The notes: generated by a model from the letters alone, not told the origin. A DNA stretch of 64,000 bases from Thalassospira sp. MCCC 1A01148 (GCF_001613795.1 NZ_LPVZ01000001.1:62001-126000), one strand, 5' to 3'. Positions 27,079 to 36,549 are shown, counted from the first letter of the stretch. Program-made: numbers and translations.

Positions 27079-27732
27079 ATGAGCAGCAGCACCGTTGCCG
27101 AGACAGTCTATAACGAAATTCGCGATGACATCCTGTATGGCGAATTGCAGCCGGGCGTGAAGCTTAAGCTTGAAGCGCTGCGCGAACGTTATAGCGTCGG
27201 GGTCAACACACTGCGTGAAGTGCTTAACCGTCTTGTCGCTTCGGGCTTTGTGTTTGTCGAAGGCCAGAAGGGCTTCCGGGTTGTTGAAACATCGCCATCC
27301 AATTTCAAGGAATTGACCGCGATGCGGCTTTTGCTTGAGCGCGATGGTCTGGCGGCCTCGATCAAGCATGGTGATGTGGAATGGGAAGCCCGGGTTGCGG
27401 CCGCCCATCACAAGCTTGCCGCTGTTGAAAAGCAGATGCTTGATCGTGACAGCCGTGAACTGACCGTACGCTGGAGCCAGTATGACCGCGAATTTCATCA
27501 GGCGCTGATTTCGGCCTGTGGCTCGAACCTGCATATGCGTCTGCACCACGAGATTTTCGATCAGTTCCGCCGTTATGTGGTGATCGAACTCAAAACCCAT
27601 GGTTTCCGTGCCCAGGAAATCATCGATGAGCATCGCGAAATCTGTGAGCTGTCCCTTGCACGGGATCTGGATGGCGCGATTGCCAAACTGACCGACCATA
27701 TCGAAACCTATCGGCGCCGTTCACAGCATTGA
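27079..27732 (+). CDS. GntR-family regulator (FCD subgroup)
   Basis: A 217-residue repressor-type protein. The N-terminal winged HTH has LRERYSVGVNTLREVLNRLV. The C-terminal FCD domain has metal-ligand candidates in YDREFHQALIS, IDEHREICE and KLTDHIETY. It lies within the quinate/shikimate operon, 10 bases after the dehydrogenase gene, so it is most likely the operon's own regulator and its effector an operon substrate or intermediate. Confidence 0.87.
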   Translation: MSSSTVAETVYNEIRDDILYGELQPGVKLKLEALRERYSVGVNTLREVLNRLVASGFVFVEGQKGFRVVETSPSNFKELTAMRLLLERDGLAASIKHGDVEWEARVAAAHHKLAAVEKQMLDRDSRELTVRWSQYDREFHQALISACGSNLHMRLHHEIFDQFRRYVVIELKTHGFRAQEIIDEHREICELSLARDLDGAIAKLTDHIETYRRRSQH

Positions 27733-27813
27733 TCTGCGCGCGGGCGTTGTCCCGCGATTGCTGCATCCTTCTGTGAATGTGCCGGTGCCCCACATGCATC
27801 CCGGAGGGATAAA

Positions 27814-29691
27814 ATGCTGACCTCAATTGCCACAGTTTCACTGTCGGGCGATCTTCAGGAAAAACTCGATGCCATTGCCGCTGCCGGCTTTGACGGGGTC
27901 GAGATTTTTGAAAATGATCTTCTGTCCTTTGATGGATCGCCAGAAGATGTCGGCAAGACGATCCGTGATCTGGGTCTGAAACTGGTCACCTTCCAGCCGT
28001 TCCGCGATTTCGAAGGCATGCCCGAACCCCAGCGTACCCGCGCGTTCGAGCGCGCCGAGCGCAAGTTCGACCTGATGGAAGAACTGGGAACGGATCTTTT
28101 GATGGTCTGTTCGAACGTCTCCCCGCAATCATTGGGTGGGCTTGATCGCGCCGCCAGGGATCTGGCAGAGCTTGGTGATCGTGCGGCCAAACGTGGCCTG
28201 CGTGTCGCGTTCGAGGCCCTTTCATGGGGCAAGCATATCAGCGACTATCGCGACAGTTGGGAAGTCGTGCGGCGCGCCAATCACCCGAATGTTGGTCTTG
28301 TGCTTGATACCTTCCATATCATGGCGCGCAAGGTGCCGCTTGATGCGATTTCATCGATTCCGGGTGACAAGATTTTCCTCGTGCAAGTTGCCGATGCACC
28401 GATCCTTGAAATGGATGCCCTGTCCTGGAGCCGTCATTTCCGCTGCTTCCCGGGGCAGGGGGACTTCCCGCTCGGTGAATTCATGCGTAACCTTGCCATG
28501 ACCGGTTATGACGGGCCGCTGTCGCTTGAGATTTTCAACGATCAGTTCCGCTCAAGCTCGACCAAGAACGTGGCCAAGGATGGCTTGCGCTCCCTGATCT
28601 ATCTGGGCGACGGCATTGAAGGCGTTCAGGTTGGTGAAAAGGGCACAGCCCTGCCGCCCAAGGCGCATGCCAAGGAAGTCGGTTTTGTCGAGTTCGCGGT
28701 CGAGGAAGAAAATGCCGAAAAGCTTGCCACGCTTTTCGCAGCCCTTGGCTTTGAAAAACGCGGCAGTCACAAAACCAAAGCGGTGACCTGGTGGAAACAG
28801 GGTGACATCAATCTTGTGATCAATTGTGACAAGGATGGCTTTGCGCATTCCTATAACATCGTGCATGGCCCGTCGGTCTGTGCGGTGGGGCTTAAGGTTG
28901 ATGATGCCAAGGCAACGATGGATCGTGCGCAATCATTGCTTGCCGCACCCTTCAGTCAGGCGGTTGGCAAAGGCGAAATTGAAATGCCGGCCATCCGGGG
29001 TGTTGGCGGCAGCCTTGTTTACTTCCTTGATGATCACAGCGAACTTTCGCGTATCTGGGATGTCGAGTTCGAACCCGAAAAGGGCACGGACGCAGACGCC
29101 GGAAAGGCGAAACTTCGCAAGGTCGACCATGTGTCATACTCGATGCAGTATGAGGAAATGCTGACCTGGCTTTTGTATTTCACCTCGATCTTTGATCTCG
29201 GCAAAATGCCGACCCTCGATATCCCTGATCCGGGCGGGCTTGTGCAAAGTCAGGTGGTGCAAAGTGATGCGGTGCGTCTGATCCTCAATGGTTCGCAAAG
29301 CCCGCATACCCAGCATTCCCAGTTCCTCAACGAGTTCTTTGGCAGCGGTGTGCAGCATCTGGCCTTTGCCAGCGACGATATCTTTGCATCAGTGGATTAC
29401 TGCAGGGCGCATGGGGTTGAAATCCTGCCGATCCCGGAAAACTATTATGACGATATCGAAGCACGTTTCGGGCTGGAGCCGGAACTTCTTGATCGGTTGC
29501 GCGCACGTAATATTCTTTATGATCGTGACGATGAAGGTGAGTATTATCAGGTCTATACGCGGACCTTTGCCAATCGATTCTTCTTTGAATTGGTGGAGCG
29601 TCGCGCGTATCGTGGCTTCGGGGCGGCCAATGCGCCGATCCGGCTTGCGTCACAGACGCGCATGAACCGTCGTAACGATGCGGCGAAATAA
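27814..29691 (+). CDS. quiC: 3-Dehydroshikimate dehydratase fused to a HPPD-like domain
   Basis: A 625-residue fusion. Residues 1-280 form a sugar-phosphate-isomerase-like TIM barrel with metal ligands expected in RVAFEALSWGKH, GLVLDTFHIMAR and GPLSLEIFNDQF. The second half is a VOC/4-hydroxyphenylpyruvate-dioxygenase-like region (KVDHVSYSMQYEEMLTWLLY to the C-terminal FFELVERR). This is the architecture of QuiC1/QsuB, which dehydrate 3-dehydroshikimate to protocatechuate. GGAGGG precedes the ATG. The role of the HPPD-like half is not clear in the family. Confidence 0.88.
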   Translation: MLTSIATVSLSGDLQEKLDAIAAAGFDGVEIFENDLLSFDGSPEDVGKTIRDLGLKLVTFQPFRDFEGMPEPQRTRAFERAERKFDLMEELGTDLLMVCSNVSPQSLGGLDRAARDLAELGDRAAKRGLRVAFEALSWGKHISDYRDSWEVVRRANHPNVGLVLDTFHIMARKVPLDAISSIPGDKIFLVQVADAPILEMDALSWSRHFRCFPGQGDFPLGEFMRNLAMTGYDGPLSLEIFNDQFRSSSTKNVAKDGLRSLIYLGDGIEGVQVGEKGTALPPKAHAKEVGFVEFAVEEENAEKLATLFAALGFEKRGSHKTKAVTWWKQGDINLVINCDKDGFAHSYNIVHGPSVCAVGLKVDDAKATMDRAQSLLAAPFSQAVGKGEIEMPAIRGVGGSLVYFLDDHSELSRIWDVEFEPEKGTDADAGKAKLRKVDHVSYSMQYEEMLTWLLYFTSIFDLGKMPTLDIPDPGGLVQSQVVQSDAVRLILNGSQSPHTQHSQFLNEFFGSGVQHLAFASDDIFASVDYCRAHGVEILPIPENYYDDIEARFGLEPELLDRLRARNILYDRDDEGEYYQVYTRTFANRFFFELVERRAYRGFGAANAPIRLASQTRMNRRNDAAK

Positions 29692-29729
29692 CCACAGGGC
29701 ACCAAGCGCATAAAGGCGGGAACAAGGAA

Positions 29730-30176
29730 ATGAGCGTGCAGGAAATTCTAGTCATCAATGGACCGAACCTGAACCTGCTAGGGCAGCGCCAGCCAGAGAT
29801 TTACGGCTATGACACGCTGGCCTCGATTGAGGAAAAGTGCAGTGCGCTTGCCACGGAACTTGGTGTTTCGGTGCGTTTTGGCCAGTCCAACCACGAGGGT
29901 GCGATCATTGACATGATCCACGAGGCCCGCACCAAATCAGCCGCCCTGATCATCAATGCCGGTGCCTATACCCATACATCCATTGCGATCCATGACGCTC
30001 TCAAGACCTTTGAGGGCTATATCATCGAGCTGCATATTTCCAACCCGCACGCGCGCGAGGAATTCCGCCATACCAGCTGGATCAGCCCGGTCGCCGATGC
30101 GGTGATGGCCGGGGCTGGTGCCTATGGCTATGAGCTGGCAACACGCCTTGCTGCAGAAAAGATCGCGGCGGCCTGA
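29730..30176 (+). CDS. aroQ: 3-Dehydroquinate dehydratase, type II
   Basis: A 148-residue type II dehydroquinase. All landmarks are present: INGPNLNLLGQRQPEIYGYD with the catalytic Tyr, SNHEGAIIDMIHEA, INAGAYTHTSIAIHDAL and ELHISNPHAREEFRHTSWIS with the catalytic His. At the end of the quinate/shikimate operon it converts 3-dehydroquinate to 3-dehydroshikimate, so here it is catabolic, though it could also feed aromatic amino acid synthesis. Confidence 0.95.
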   Translation: MSVQEILVINGPNLNLLGQRQPEIYGYDTLASIEEKCSALATELGVSVRFGQSNHEGAIIDMIHEARTKSAALIINAGAYTHTSIAIHDALKTFEGYIIELHISNPHAREEFRHTSWISPVADAVMAGAGAYGYELATRLAAEKIAAA

Positions 30177-30266
30177 AAAAAGCTCTGAATTATTCAATCC
30201 TGTCTCGGTGAGGTTCTTTGATTCCGCCCGAAGAAAATTTGAATAATCACGACATTGACAGTAATC

Positions 30267-30371
30267 GTCATTCCCGCAAAGCCTGCCCCCGCGAAGGCGG
30301 GGGGCGGGAATCCAGTCTGCTTGCGGCGATATGGATTCCGGGTCTGTGCTCCGCTTCGCCCGGAATGATGG
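30267..30371. repeat. Intergenic palindromic (REP-like) repeat
   Basis: The segment opens with GTCATTCCCGC and closes with CCCGGAATGATG, with inner copies GCGGGAATCCAG and TGGATTCCGG. It also contains the hairpin CCCCCGC/GCGGGGG around GAAG. The sequence style is that of dispersed extragenic palindromes in proteobacteria. It sits between the convergent aroQ and recR genes. Copy number in the genome cannot be judged here. Confidence 0.6.
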
Positions 30372-30378
30372 CCGATCT

Positions 30379-30975
30379 TTAGACGGAACTGCGTGACCGC
30401 AACGCGGCCGCCAGTGTGCCGTCATCAAGATAATCAAGCTCACCACCCACCGGCACGCCATGGGCAAGGCGGGTGACCTTGACCCCGGTTTCCATCAGCC
30501 GTTCGGTGATGTAATGCGCGGTTGTCTGGCCATCGACCGTGGCGTTGGTGGCAAGGATTACCTCGGCCACAGCATTTTCGCGCACGCGATTGACCAGCTG
30601 ATCGATTTTAAGGTCATCCGGACCGACACCATCAAGTGGTGACAGGGTGCCGCCCAGAACATGATAGCGCCCCTTGAACGCGGCACCGCGTTCCAGCGCC
30701 CAAAGGTCCTGAACTTCCTCGACCACACAGATCGTCTCCGAGCTGCGGTTGTGATCGGCACAGATATGGCAGGGATCGGTGACATCAATATTGCCGCAAT
30801 TGGAGCAGGTCGTCATGACCTCGGCCGTGGCATGGAGTGCGTCGGCCAGCGGGATCATCAAGGTTTCGGGTTTCTTGAGCATCTGCAAAACCGCACGCCG
30901 TGCCGAACGCGGCCCAAGGCCGGGCAGGCGTGAAAGCAGTTTGATCAGATTTTCAATTTCCCGTCCGGTCATCAT
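30379..30975 (-). CDS. recR: Recombination protein RecR
   Basis: A 198-residue RecR. The helix-hairpin-helix region is [20 protein letters not shown]. The zinc finger is [16 protein letters not shown], followed by the Toprim domain with [13 protein letters not shown] and the conserved [21 protein letters not shown]. It loads RecA at gaps with RecF and RecO. It is in the conserved ffs-dnaX-ybaB-recR order. Confidence 0.96.
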   Translation of the reverse strand: MMTGREIENLIKLLSRLPGLGPRSARRAVLQMLKKPETLMIPLADALHATAEVMTTCSNCGNIDVTDPCHICADHNRSSETICVVEEVQDLWALERGAAFKGRYHVLGGTLSPLDGVGPDDLKIDQLVNRVRENAVAEVILATNATVDGQTTAHYITERLMETGVKVTRLAHGVPVGGELDYLDDGTLAAALRSRSSV

Positions 30976-31097
30976 GACCCCGTGCTGGTAAAGTTTGATC
31001 GTTACATATTGCTTGTATCAAAAACAAAGAGCGGCGCAATGCCACCCTTTGCCGCGTACCTTTAATGTACGAAATTTATCGCGTGTCCGATGAAAGA

Positions 31098-31421
31098 TCA
31101 GAATGGCAGTTTGAAGCCTTCCGGCAGGTTCATGCCGCCGGTGACGTCTTTCATCTTTTCCTGAACGGCAGCCTCGACCTTGACCTTGGCGTCGTTATAG
31201 GCGGCAACGATCAGGTCTTCGAGGACTTCGGTGTCTTCGGGGTCAACAATGCTTTTATCAAGCGAAAGGCCGCGCATTTCGCCTTTGCCATTGAGCATCA
31301 CTTTGACCATGCCCGCACCGGACTGGCCTTCGATTTCGAGTTCAACCAGTCCTTCCTGCATTTCCTGCATTTTGGACTGCATCTGCTGGGCCTGTTTGAG
31401 CATCCCTGCAAGGTTCTTCAT
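31098..31421 (-). CDS. ybaB: YbaB/EbfC nucleoid-associated protein
   Basis: A 107-residue protein of the YbaB/EbfC DNA-binding family. It has the Met- and Gln-rich helix MLKQAQQMQSKMQEMQEGL and then the conserved GMVKVMLNGKGEMRGLSLD. Its start overlaps the dnaX stop by ATGA, so the two are coupled. Confidence 0.95.
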   Translation of the reverse strand: MKNLAGMLKQAQQMQSKMQEMQEGLVELEIEGQSGAGMVKVMLNGKGEMRGLSLDKSIVDPEDTEVLEDLIVAAYNDAKVKVEAAVQEKMKDVTGGMNLPEGFKLPF

Positions 31422-33310
31422 AGCTCGTCGTCTCCTTCGAGATAAAATGCGTCGTCATATACGGAACCGCTTTCGTCCTCTTCACCCTCGGGATTTTCCT
31501 GTCCGGGTGGCAGGTGGACGGCAACGATTTTTGCTTTGGGTAAACCATCAAGAATGGCCCTGACCAGCGGATCTTGCGAGGCATCCGCCTTGCGCTGTTC
31601 AAGGGCTTCAAGTTCCTGTTCCTTAAGGGTCGGTGCCCCTTCTTCGCGCTCCGACACACTGACCAGCCAACGATTTCCGGTCAGGCCATTAAGCGCCTTG
31701 ATCAGTTTGGTCGAAAGGTCCGATCCTGCCCCGCGTGCCGGGCGAAATTCGATGCGACCCGGCTCATACTTCACCAGATGCATATAGTTTTTGACCTGCA
31801 TGGCAAGACCGGTGGTTTCACGGTCCTTGCCAAGCAACTCGGCAACTTCTTCGAACGTTTCGGGCATCCTGGCATAGACAGGTTGTTCGACCTGTTCGGG
31901 TTCGCCAAGCGGGTCGGGTCGGCGCTGTGCCACGGCAGCTGCACCACCGCCGCCACCATTGACCACCTGCATGCGGGGCCCTGGGCCGCCGCTACCGCCG
32001 CCATTGCCACCGCCTTGCGGTGCACCGCCGCCATTGCCGGCATTGTTCATATCCTGACGGAGCTTCTTGATCAGGTCACCGGGCGGTGGCATTTCCGCGG
32101 CATAGGCCAGACGGATCAGGATCATTTCAGCGGCCTGAATGGGGGATGGCGCAATCCGCGTTTCTTCAAGCCCCTTAAGCAACATTTGCCACGCGCGGGT
32201 CAGTTGCGGCATGGCAAGCTTGGCGGCGATTTCCTTGCCGCGTTCGCGTTCGATCTGTGACACGCCGGGATCATTGGCCGCATCAGGCGACAGCTTTACC
32301 CGGGTCAGCCAGTGGGTCAGATCGAGCATATCCTGCAACATCACCGGCGGATCACCGCCAAGGGCATATTGCGCGCCCAAAAGGTCGAGCGCCTCGTTAA
32401 TCTCGCCCTTCATGGTGTGATCAAACAAATCGAATATGCGTGACCGGTCCGAAAGGCCCAGCATGTCACGCACCTGCTGGGTGGTGACCTTGCCCGCACC
32501 ATGCGAAATCGCCTGGTCTAGCAAGCTCATGCCATCGCGCACCGATCCATCGGCGGCACGCGCGATCAGGGTGACGGCTTCTTCTTCGATCTCGGCATTT
32601 TCAAGCCCGGCGATGCGGCCATAGTGCGCGGCCAGTTCATCGGTCTGCACGCGGCGCAAGTCAAAGCGCTGACAGCGCGACAGGACCGTGATCGGGATTT
32701 TGCGGATTTCGGTGGTGGCAAAGATGAATTTCACATGCTCTGGCGGTTCTTCAAGCGTTTTGAGAAGCGCGTTAAACGCACTTTTCGAAAGCATGTGCAC
32801 TTCATCGATGATGTAGATCTTGTAGCGCGCCGAAGTCGGGCGATAGCGCACACCTTCGATCAGTTCGCGAATGTCATCCACACCGGTGCGCGACGCCGCA
32901 TCCATTTCCAGAACATCAACATGGCGGTCTTCGGCAATCGCGCGGCAATGCTCACAGACACCGCATGGCTCGATCGTTGCGCCGCCATTGCCGTCTGCGC
33001 CAATGCAGTTCAGCGCACGCGCAATGATACGCGCGGTTGTGGTTTTACCAATACCGCGCACCCCGGTCAGGATGAAGGCATGGGCCAGTCGGCCGCTTTC
33101 AAGCGCGTTTGACAGCGTCTTGACCATCGGCCCGTGGCCGATCAGCTCATCAAAGGATTTCGGGCGGTATTTGCGCGCAAGAACCTGATATTCGCTTTTG
33201 GCTTCGGGTTCGGCCACAGCAGCGGGGGCGGTTGTTTCCGCACCGGTACTTTCTGATGCCGTTTCACCTTCTGGCGCTGTTTCGCTCGCGGTCTCGATCT
33301 GATCGCTCAT
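31418..33310 (-). CDS. dnaX: DNA polymerase III subunits gamma and tau
   Basis: A 630-residue clamp-loader ATPase. Walker A is GVRGIGKTTTARIIARALNC, zinc ligands are in CGVCEHC, Walker B is IIDEVHMLS and the sensor I stretch is FIFATTEIRKIPITVLSRCQ. Domains IV and V, needed for DnaB and alpha contacts, follow. A Gly-rich linker (GGGAPQGGGNGGGSGG) separates the ATPase from the C-terminal tau region. No programmed frameshift site was confirmed, so whether gamma is made separately is unknown. Confidence 0.96.
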   Translation of the reverse strand: MSDQIETASETAPEGETASESTGAETTAPAAVAEPEAKSEYQVLARKYRPKSFDELIGHGPMVKTLSNALESGRLAHAFILTGVRGIGKTTTARIIARALNCIGADGNGGATIEPCGVCEHCRAIAEDRHVDVLEMDAASRTGVDDIRELIEGVRYRPTSARYKIYIIDEVHMLSKSAFNALLKTLEEPPEHVKFIFATTEIRKIPITVLSRCQRFDLRRVQTDELAAHYGRIAGLENAEIEEEAVTLIARAADGSVRDGMSLLDQAISHGAGKVTTQQVRDMLGLSDRSRIFDLFDHTMKGEINEALDLLGAQYALGGDPPVMLQDMLDLTHWLTRVKLSPDAANDPGVSQIERERGKEIAAKLAMPQLTRAWQMLLKGLEETRIAPSPIQAAEMILIRLAYAAEMPPPGDLIKKLRQDMNNAGNGGGAPQGGGNGGGSGGPGPRMQVVNGGGGGAAAVAQRRPDPLGEPEQVEQPVYARMPETFEEVAELLGKDRETTGLAMQVKNYMHLVKYEPGRIEFRPARGAGSDLSTKLIKALNGLTGNRWLVSVSEREEGAPTLKEQELEALEQRKADASQDPLVRAILDGLPKAKIVAVHLPPGQENPEGEEDESGSVYDDAFYLEGDDEL

Positions 33311-33465
33311 TCATCCGGTCCGGACTGTTTTAATTCTCAGTTGGTTTTAGCAGCTTCGCGACCGTATGGGAAAGGCCAAGTGGGAAATTTCCCATACAAA
33401 AAGCCTTCTGCCCGCGAATGTCAGGGGCATGGCAAATATCAGCGATTTCAAAGGGAGAAATGAAA

Positions 33466-33569
33466 GGGTGAGAGACTGAACAGCGACCCGGAAAAACTCG
33501 TTACGGCTGCTACCTTCCGGTCCTGACCGGGTTGGCGAGCGGTCCGTCCACTGCCAGCCTCTCGCCCCC
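33466..33569 (-). ncRNA. ffs: Signal recognition particle RNA, small (4.5S) type
   Basis: Read on the minus strand, the apical hairpin CCGGTCAGGACCGG with AAGGTAGCAGCCGTAAC matches the conserved SRP54-binding region of bacterial 4.5S RNA. The ends GGGGGCGAGAGGCTG and CAGTCTCTCACCC pair to close the rod. It lies upstream of dnaX, as in many Proteobacteria. Confidence 0.93.
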
Positions 33570-33634
33570 TATATCGCGCAAGCGTTCACAAAACGCAAGG
33601 GGGCATTCGGAATTTTAGTGCTGCGCGCACGTCA

Positions 33635-34102
33635 TCAGTTGCATGCAGGGTCCGCATCGCGGGTGCCGTTTGATACCCGGCCGTCGCGATTGTCGCGCGC
33701 CCAGCTCGAAAGCGCGTTGCGCGCCGCATTTGCCGCCGTATTGGCAGGCAACAGAATGTTCCAGTGTCCTACCGGATCATTATCATATTCAACCTGATAG
33801 CCGTCAGGTCCGGAAAGGTCATAGGTTTCATCGACCACCGGGTCACCGTCCACGACGGCGGTAAAACGGAACAGGCATGGCTTGTTGTTATTGTTGCCAA
33901 TGTTGTCTGCGTCGAAGTTTGAAACACCGCCACCGCGATAGGTAAATTCACCATTTGAAAGATTGGCCCGCCCGGTGTTGGCGTTGCTCAGGCCGACACC
34001 ATGATAAATATCCACATCTGCATGGGCCGGGTTTTCAAAGGTAACCTGCACGGACAGCGCACCAATGATGAATGCGCCATAGGCTGTGAGTTTTGAAAGC
34101 AT
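33635..34102 (-). CDS. Secreted protein of unknown function
   Basis: A 155-residue protein with a signal peptide (LTAYGAFIIGALSVQVTFEN, cut near AHA). The mature part is beta-rich and Asn/Gly/Asp-rich (FDADNIGNNNNKPCLFRF). It has two Cys residues, at about 76 and 154, that could form a disulfide. No family was recognised. It stands alone, with its own upstream region of 220 bases. Confidence 0.65.
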   Translation of the reverse strand: MLSKLTAYGAFIIGALSVQVTFENPAHADVDIYHGVGLSNANTGRANLSNGEFTYRGGGVSNFDADNIGNNNNKPCLFRFTAVVDGDPVVDETYDLSGPDGYQVEYDNDPVGHWNILLPANTAANAARNALSSWARDNRDGRVSNGTRDADPACN

Positions 34103-34322
34103 GATTGTTTTCCTTTCTATGTGCTGTGATTAGCAGGGAAAACGACGAGGCCCCGTCATGGATGTGAAGGAAATTGGCATGGCTTTGCCTGCGGTCGGAA
34201 CGTTGATCGGGGAGATCGCAGTTGTCTTTTATGCGCGCAGCTTTAAAGTCTGAGCCAAATTTTGGCCGATAGGTAAATCGGTCGCTGCAGCCGAGTTTTT
34301 GAAAGAAGGAGCACCAGGGGTC

Positions 34323-35249
34323 ATGACAAGGCAATTCTTCGAAGCCGCTGATCTTGATCGTGATGCGAGCCTTCGAAAATCTGAGAACTGGCAACAGCTT
34401 CTGTTGGCCGAGGAGTCGCTGCGCATCCTGATTTGTCATGCGGGTGATCCACTTTTTGCCTGGCCCGAAGACATGGATGCCCACGAGCTTGTGGTACTGG
34501 GTGCCCCGGCGGTGCCGCATCTTGATGTCGATCTGTATGGCGGGGAGTGGATTTACCTTGGCCGCGATGTTGGCGGGCCAGTGATCGCGGTGGATATTGC
34601 CCCGGTGGTTTCAGATCGTGAAGAGGCCGTGCGCAAGCTGGGTGGTGGTTTTGGCGACATGCGCACCCGCATGGCGTGCCTGTCCGTTGACGAGGCCGCC
34701 CTTGCTGCGCAGGCGCGCGCCATCTTTCACTGGCATCAGGGGCATAAATTCTGCGGCGCCTGCGGGTATCCCAACGCGGTGGTCGAGGCGGGCTATCGCC
34801 TGCAATGCACCAATCCGGTTTGTGGCAAGCCCCATTTCCCGCGGACCGATCCGGCGGTAATCATGCTGATTCACCATCAGGATCATGTGTTGCTGGCGCG
34901 CTCTCCCCAATTCCTGCCCGGTATGGTGTCTGTGCTGGCGGGTTTTGTGGAGCCGGGCGAGAGCCTTGAACAAGCCGTGGCGCGTGAGGTGTTCGAGGAA
35001 GTCGGGATCAAGATCAAGCGTCCGGAGTATGTGGCGTCGCAACCCTGGCCGTTTCCGGGCTCGCTTATGCTGGGGTTTGTGGCGGAGGCCGAAACCACAG
35101 ACCTTGTTCTTGATGACGAAGAAATAGAATTTGCGATGTGGGTGCATCGCGATGATGTGCAAAACCTTCCTGAAAAGGACATTAATTTACCCCGCCCGAT
35201 TTCAATTGCGCGCTTCCTTCTGGAAAATTGGTGCGCGGGACGCATATAG
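34323..35249 (+). CDS. nudC: NADH pyrophosphatase (Nudix, NudC type)
   Basis: A 308-residue enzyme. The zinc ribbon has Cys pairs in FCGACGYPN and CTNPVCGKPH. The Nudix box is GFVEPGESLEQAVAREVFEE followed by VGI, and the NudC-specific tail SQPWPFPGSLMLGF follows it. It hydrolyses NADH and can remove NAD caps from RNA. The ATG at 34323 is chosen over a TTG eight codons earlier. The downstream gene starts 87 bases after its stop. Confidence 0.9.
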   Translation: MTRQFFEAADLDRDASLRKSENWQQLLLAEESLRILICHAGDPLFAWPEDMDAHELVVLGAPAVPHLDVDLYGGEWIYLGRDVGGPVIAVDIAPVVSDREEAVRKLGGGFGDMRTRMACLSVDEAALAAQARAIFHWHQGHKFCGACGYPNAVVEAGYRLQCTNPVCGKPHFPRTDPAVIMLIHHQDHVLLARSPQFLPGMVSVLAGFVEPGESLEQAVAREVFEEVGIKIKRPEYVASQPWPFPGSLMLGFVAEAETTDLVLDDEEIEFAMWVHRDDVQNLPEKDINLPRPISIARFLLENWCAGRI

Positions 35250-35335
35250 TATCCAAAGCGTCTTTTTTCACCGTTTTGATGGTGGGCATGCCTTTGCCGT
35301 TCGTCAGCAAGTTTCGGGGGAGCATTTTGATACCT

Positions 35336-36127
35336 ATGCGTTTGGCACGTAATGCGGCGTTGAGCGGCTTTGTCTTGGGCATGCTTCTGGTTCTTTCCGG
35401 GGGGATGGTTGCCAAAGCCCATGAACCGATACCGGTCAAGGTCGGCGCCTATGAATATGGGGTTGTCTATTTTTATCAGGATGGTGAACCCCGCGGCATG
35501 GCGCCGAGCCTGATTGATCTTCTGAATGATTTTCAGGATGAGTACGCGTTTGAGCTTTCCGAAACGTCATCGCGACGGCGCTATCAGGCCGTGGTCGATG
35601 GCGAGGTCGATCTTGTCCTGCTTGAAAGCTCGAAATGGGACTGGGAAAACTATGATGTCCGGTTCTCTGGCCCGATCGTTCAGGAAGAGGATCTCTATGT
35701 CGCGCTGGCTGATCGCGGAAATGCCGAAGCACTGTTTTCCGATATCGCCAGCTATCCGATGCTTTGCGTGCTGGGTTTCCATTACGGGTTTGCCGATTTC
35801 AACGCAGATCCGGCGTATCTGCGTCAGAATTTCGATGTCTTGCTGCGCTATAACGAAAAAGAAGTTCTTGCAGGATTGTTGGCCGGAGAAGCACCGATCG
35901 GTATCGTATCCGCAGGCTTTTTGGCCGCGCAATTCGGCGAGATTCCCGGTTTGCGCAATAGTCTTGTGATCGCCGATCAGCCCGATGCAACCTATGATCT
36001 GGTGTCGGTGCTCTCGGAGGGTTCGGCCATTCCGCTTGAGCGGTTCAATCAGCTGGTATCCGAGCTGCGTGCCACCGGCGAGGTGGAAAGATTGTGGCAG
36101 CAATTTCGGGCGGGCCTTGCCGGATAG
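35336..36127 (+). CDS. Orphan periplasmic solute-binding protein (family 3)
   Basis: A 263-residue SBP_bac_3-type protein with a signal peptide (LSGFVLGMLLVLSGGMVAKA). The mature start is VKVGAYEYGVVYFYQDGEPR. Such proteins normally feed amino-acid ABC importers, but no permease or ATPase gene adjoins it, so it may be a sensor or a stray homologue. Its start was set to the ATG at 35336, although in-frame upstream starts exist. Confidence 0.7.
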   Translation: MRLARNAALSGFVLGMLLVLSGGMVAKAHEPIPVKVGAYEYGVVYFYQDGEPRGMAPSLIDLLNDFQDEYAFELSETSSRRRYQAVVDGEVDLVLLESSKWDWENYDVRFSGPIVQEEDLYVALADRGNAEALFSDIASYPMLCVLGFHYGFADFNADPAYLRQNFDVLLRYNEKEVLAGLLAGEAPIGIVSAGFLAAQFGEIPGLRNSLVIADQPDATYDLVSVLSEGSAIPLERFNQLVSELRATGEVERLWQQFRAGLAG

Positions 36128-36130
36128 CCC

Positions 36131-36508
36131 CTAGTCCAGAGGCGGAATACGGGCAATGACATTGCGCCGCAAAGCGTCGGGACGTTCCCGCCAGGCAACG
36201 ATGCCCTTTTCACTTTCGGCATATTTTGACGCCAGTTCACACAGATCATCAATCATGCTGTCTGGATCGACATTGCCGTAAACATATCCCCACTTTCCCG
36301 ATCCGTTCAGCGCGACCGAGCAGCCAGAATTGCAATTGGTCAGACATTCAACTGCCTTGAGCTCGAACGGCAGTTCGCGCTTGGCACAGATTTCTTGCAT
36401 GCGTTTGAACAATGTCTGGCCATGCCGCGGATTTGTTGATGCCTCGGCGTTTGAGGCCGTGCAGGTGGTGCAGATGTTCAGGCGTGGCTTGGTCGTCATG
36501 CGGGTCAT
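36131..36508 (-). CDS. DUF1636 metal-binding protein
   Basis: A 125-residue protein. The cysteine pattern ICTTC near the N-terminus and ECLTNCNSGCSVAL at about 53-66 is that of DUF1636, a thioredoxin-like 2Fe-2S ferredoxin fold linked in other genomes to cobalamin and metal-chaperone genes. None of those are adjacent here. The reading frame can start at ATG 36508 or 36499. Confidence 0.75.
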   Translation of the reverse strand: MTRMTTKPRLNICTTCTASNAEASTNPRHGQTLFKRMQEICAKRELPFELKAVECLTNCNSGCSVALNGSGKWGYVYGNVDPDSMIDDLCELASKYAESEKGIVAWRERPDALRRNVIARIPPLD

Positions 36509-36549
36509 TTTATCCAAAATGGGGGTAAGCGATCAGGGCGCGCATCCAA

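Noticed and set aside
31418-33310. Tandem repeats in dnaX
   Set aside because: The Gly-rich stretch is a low-complexity linker between the ATPase and tau regions, not a DNA repeat with function.
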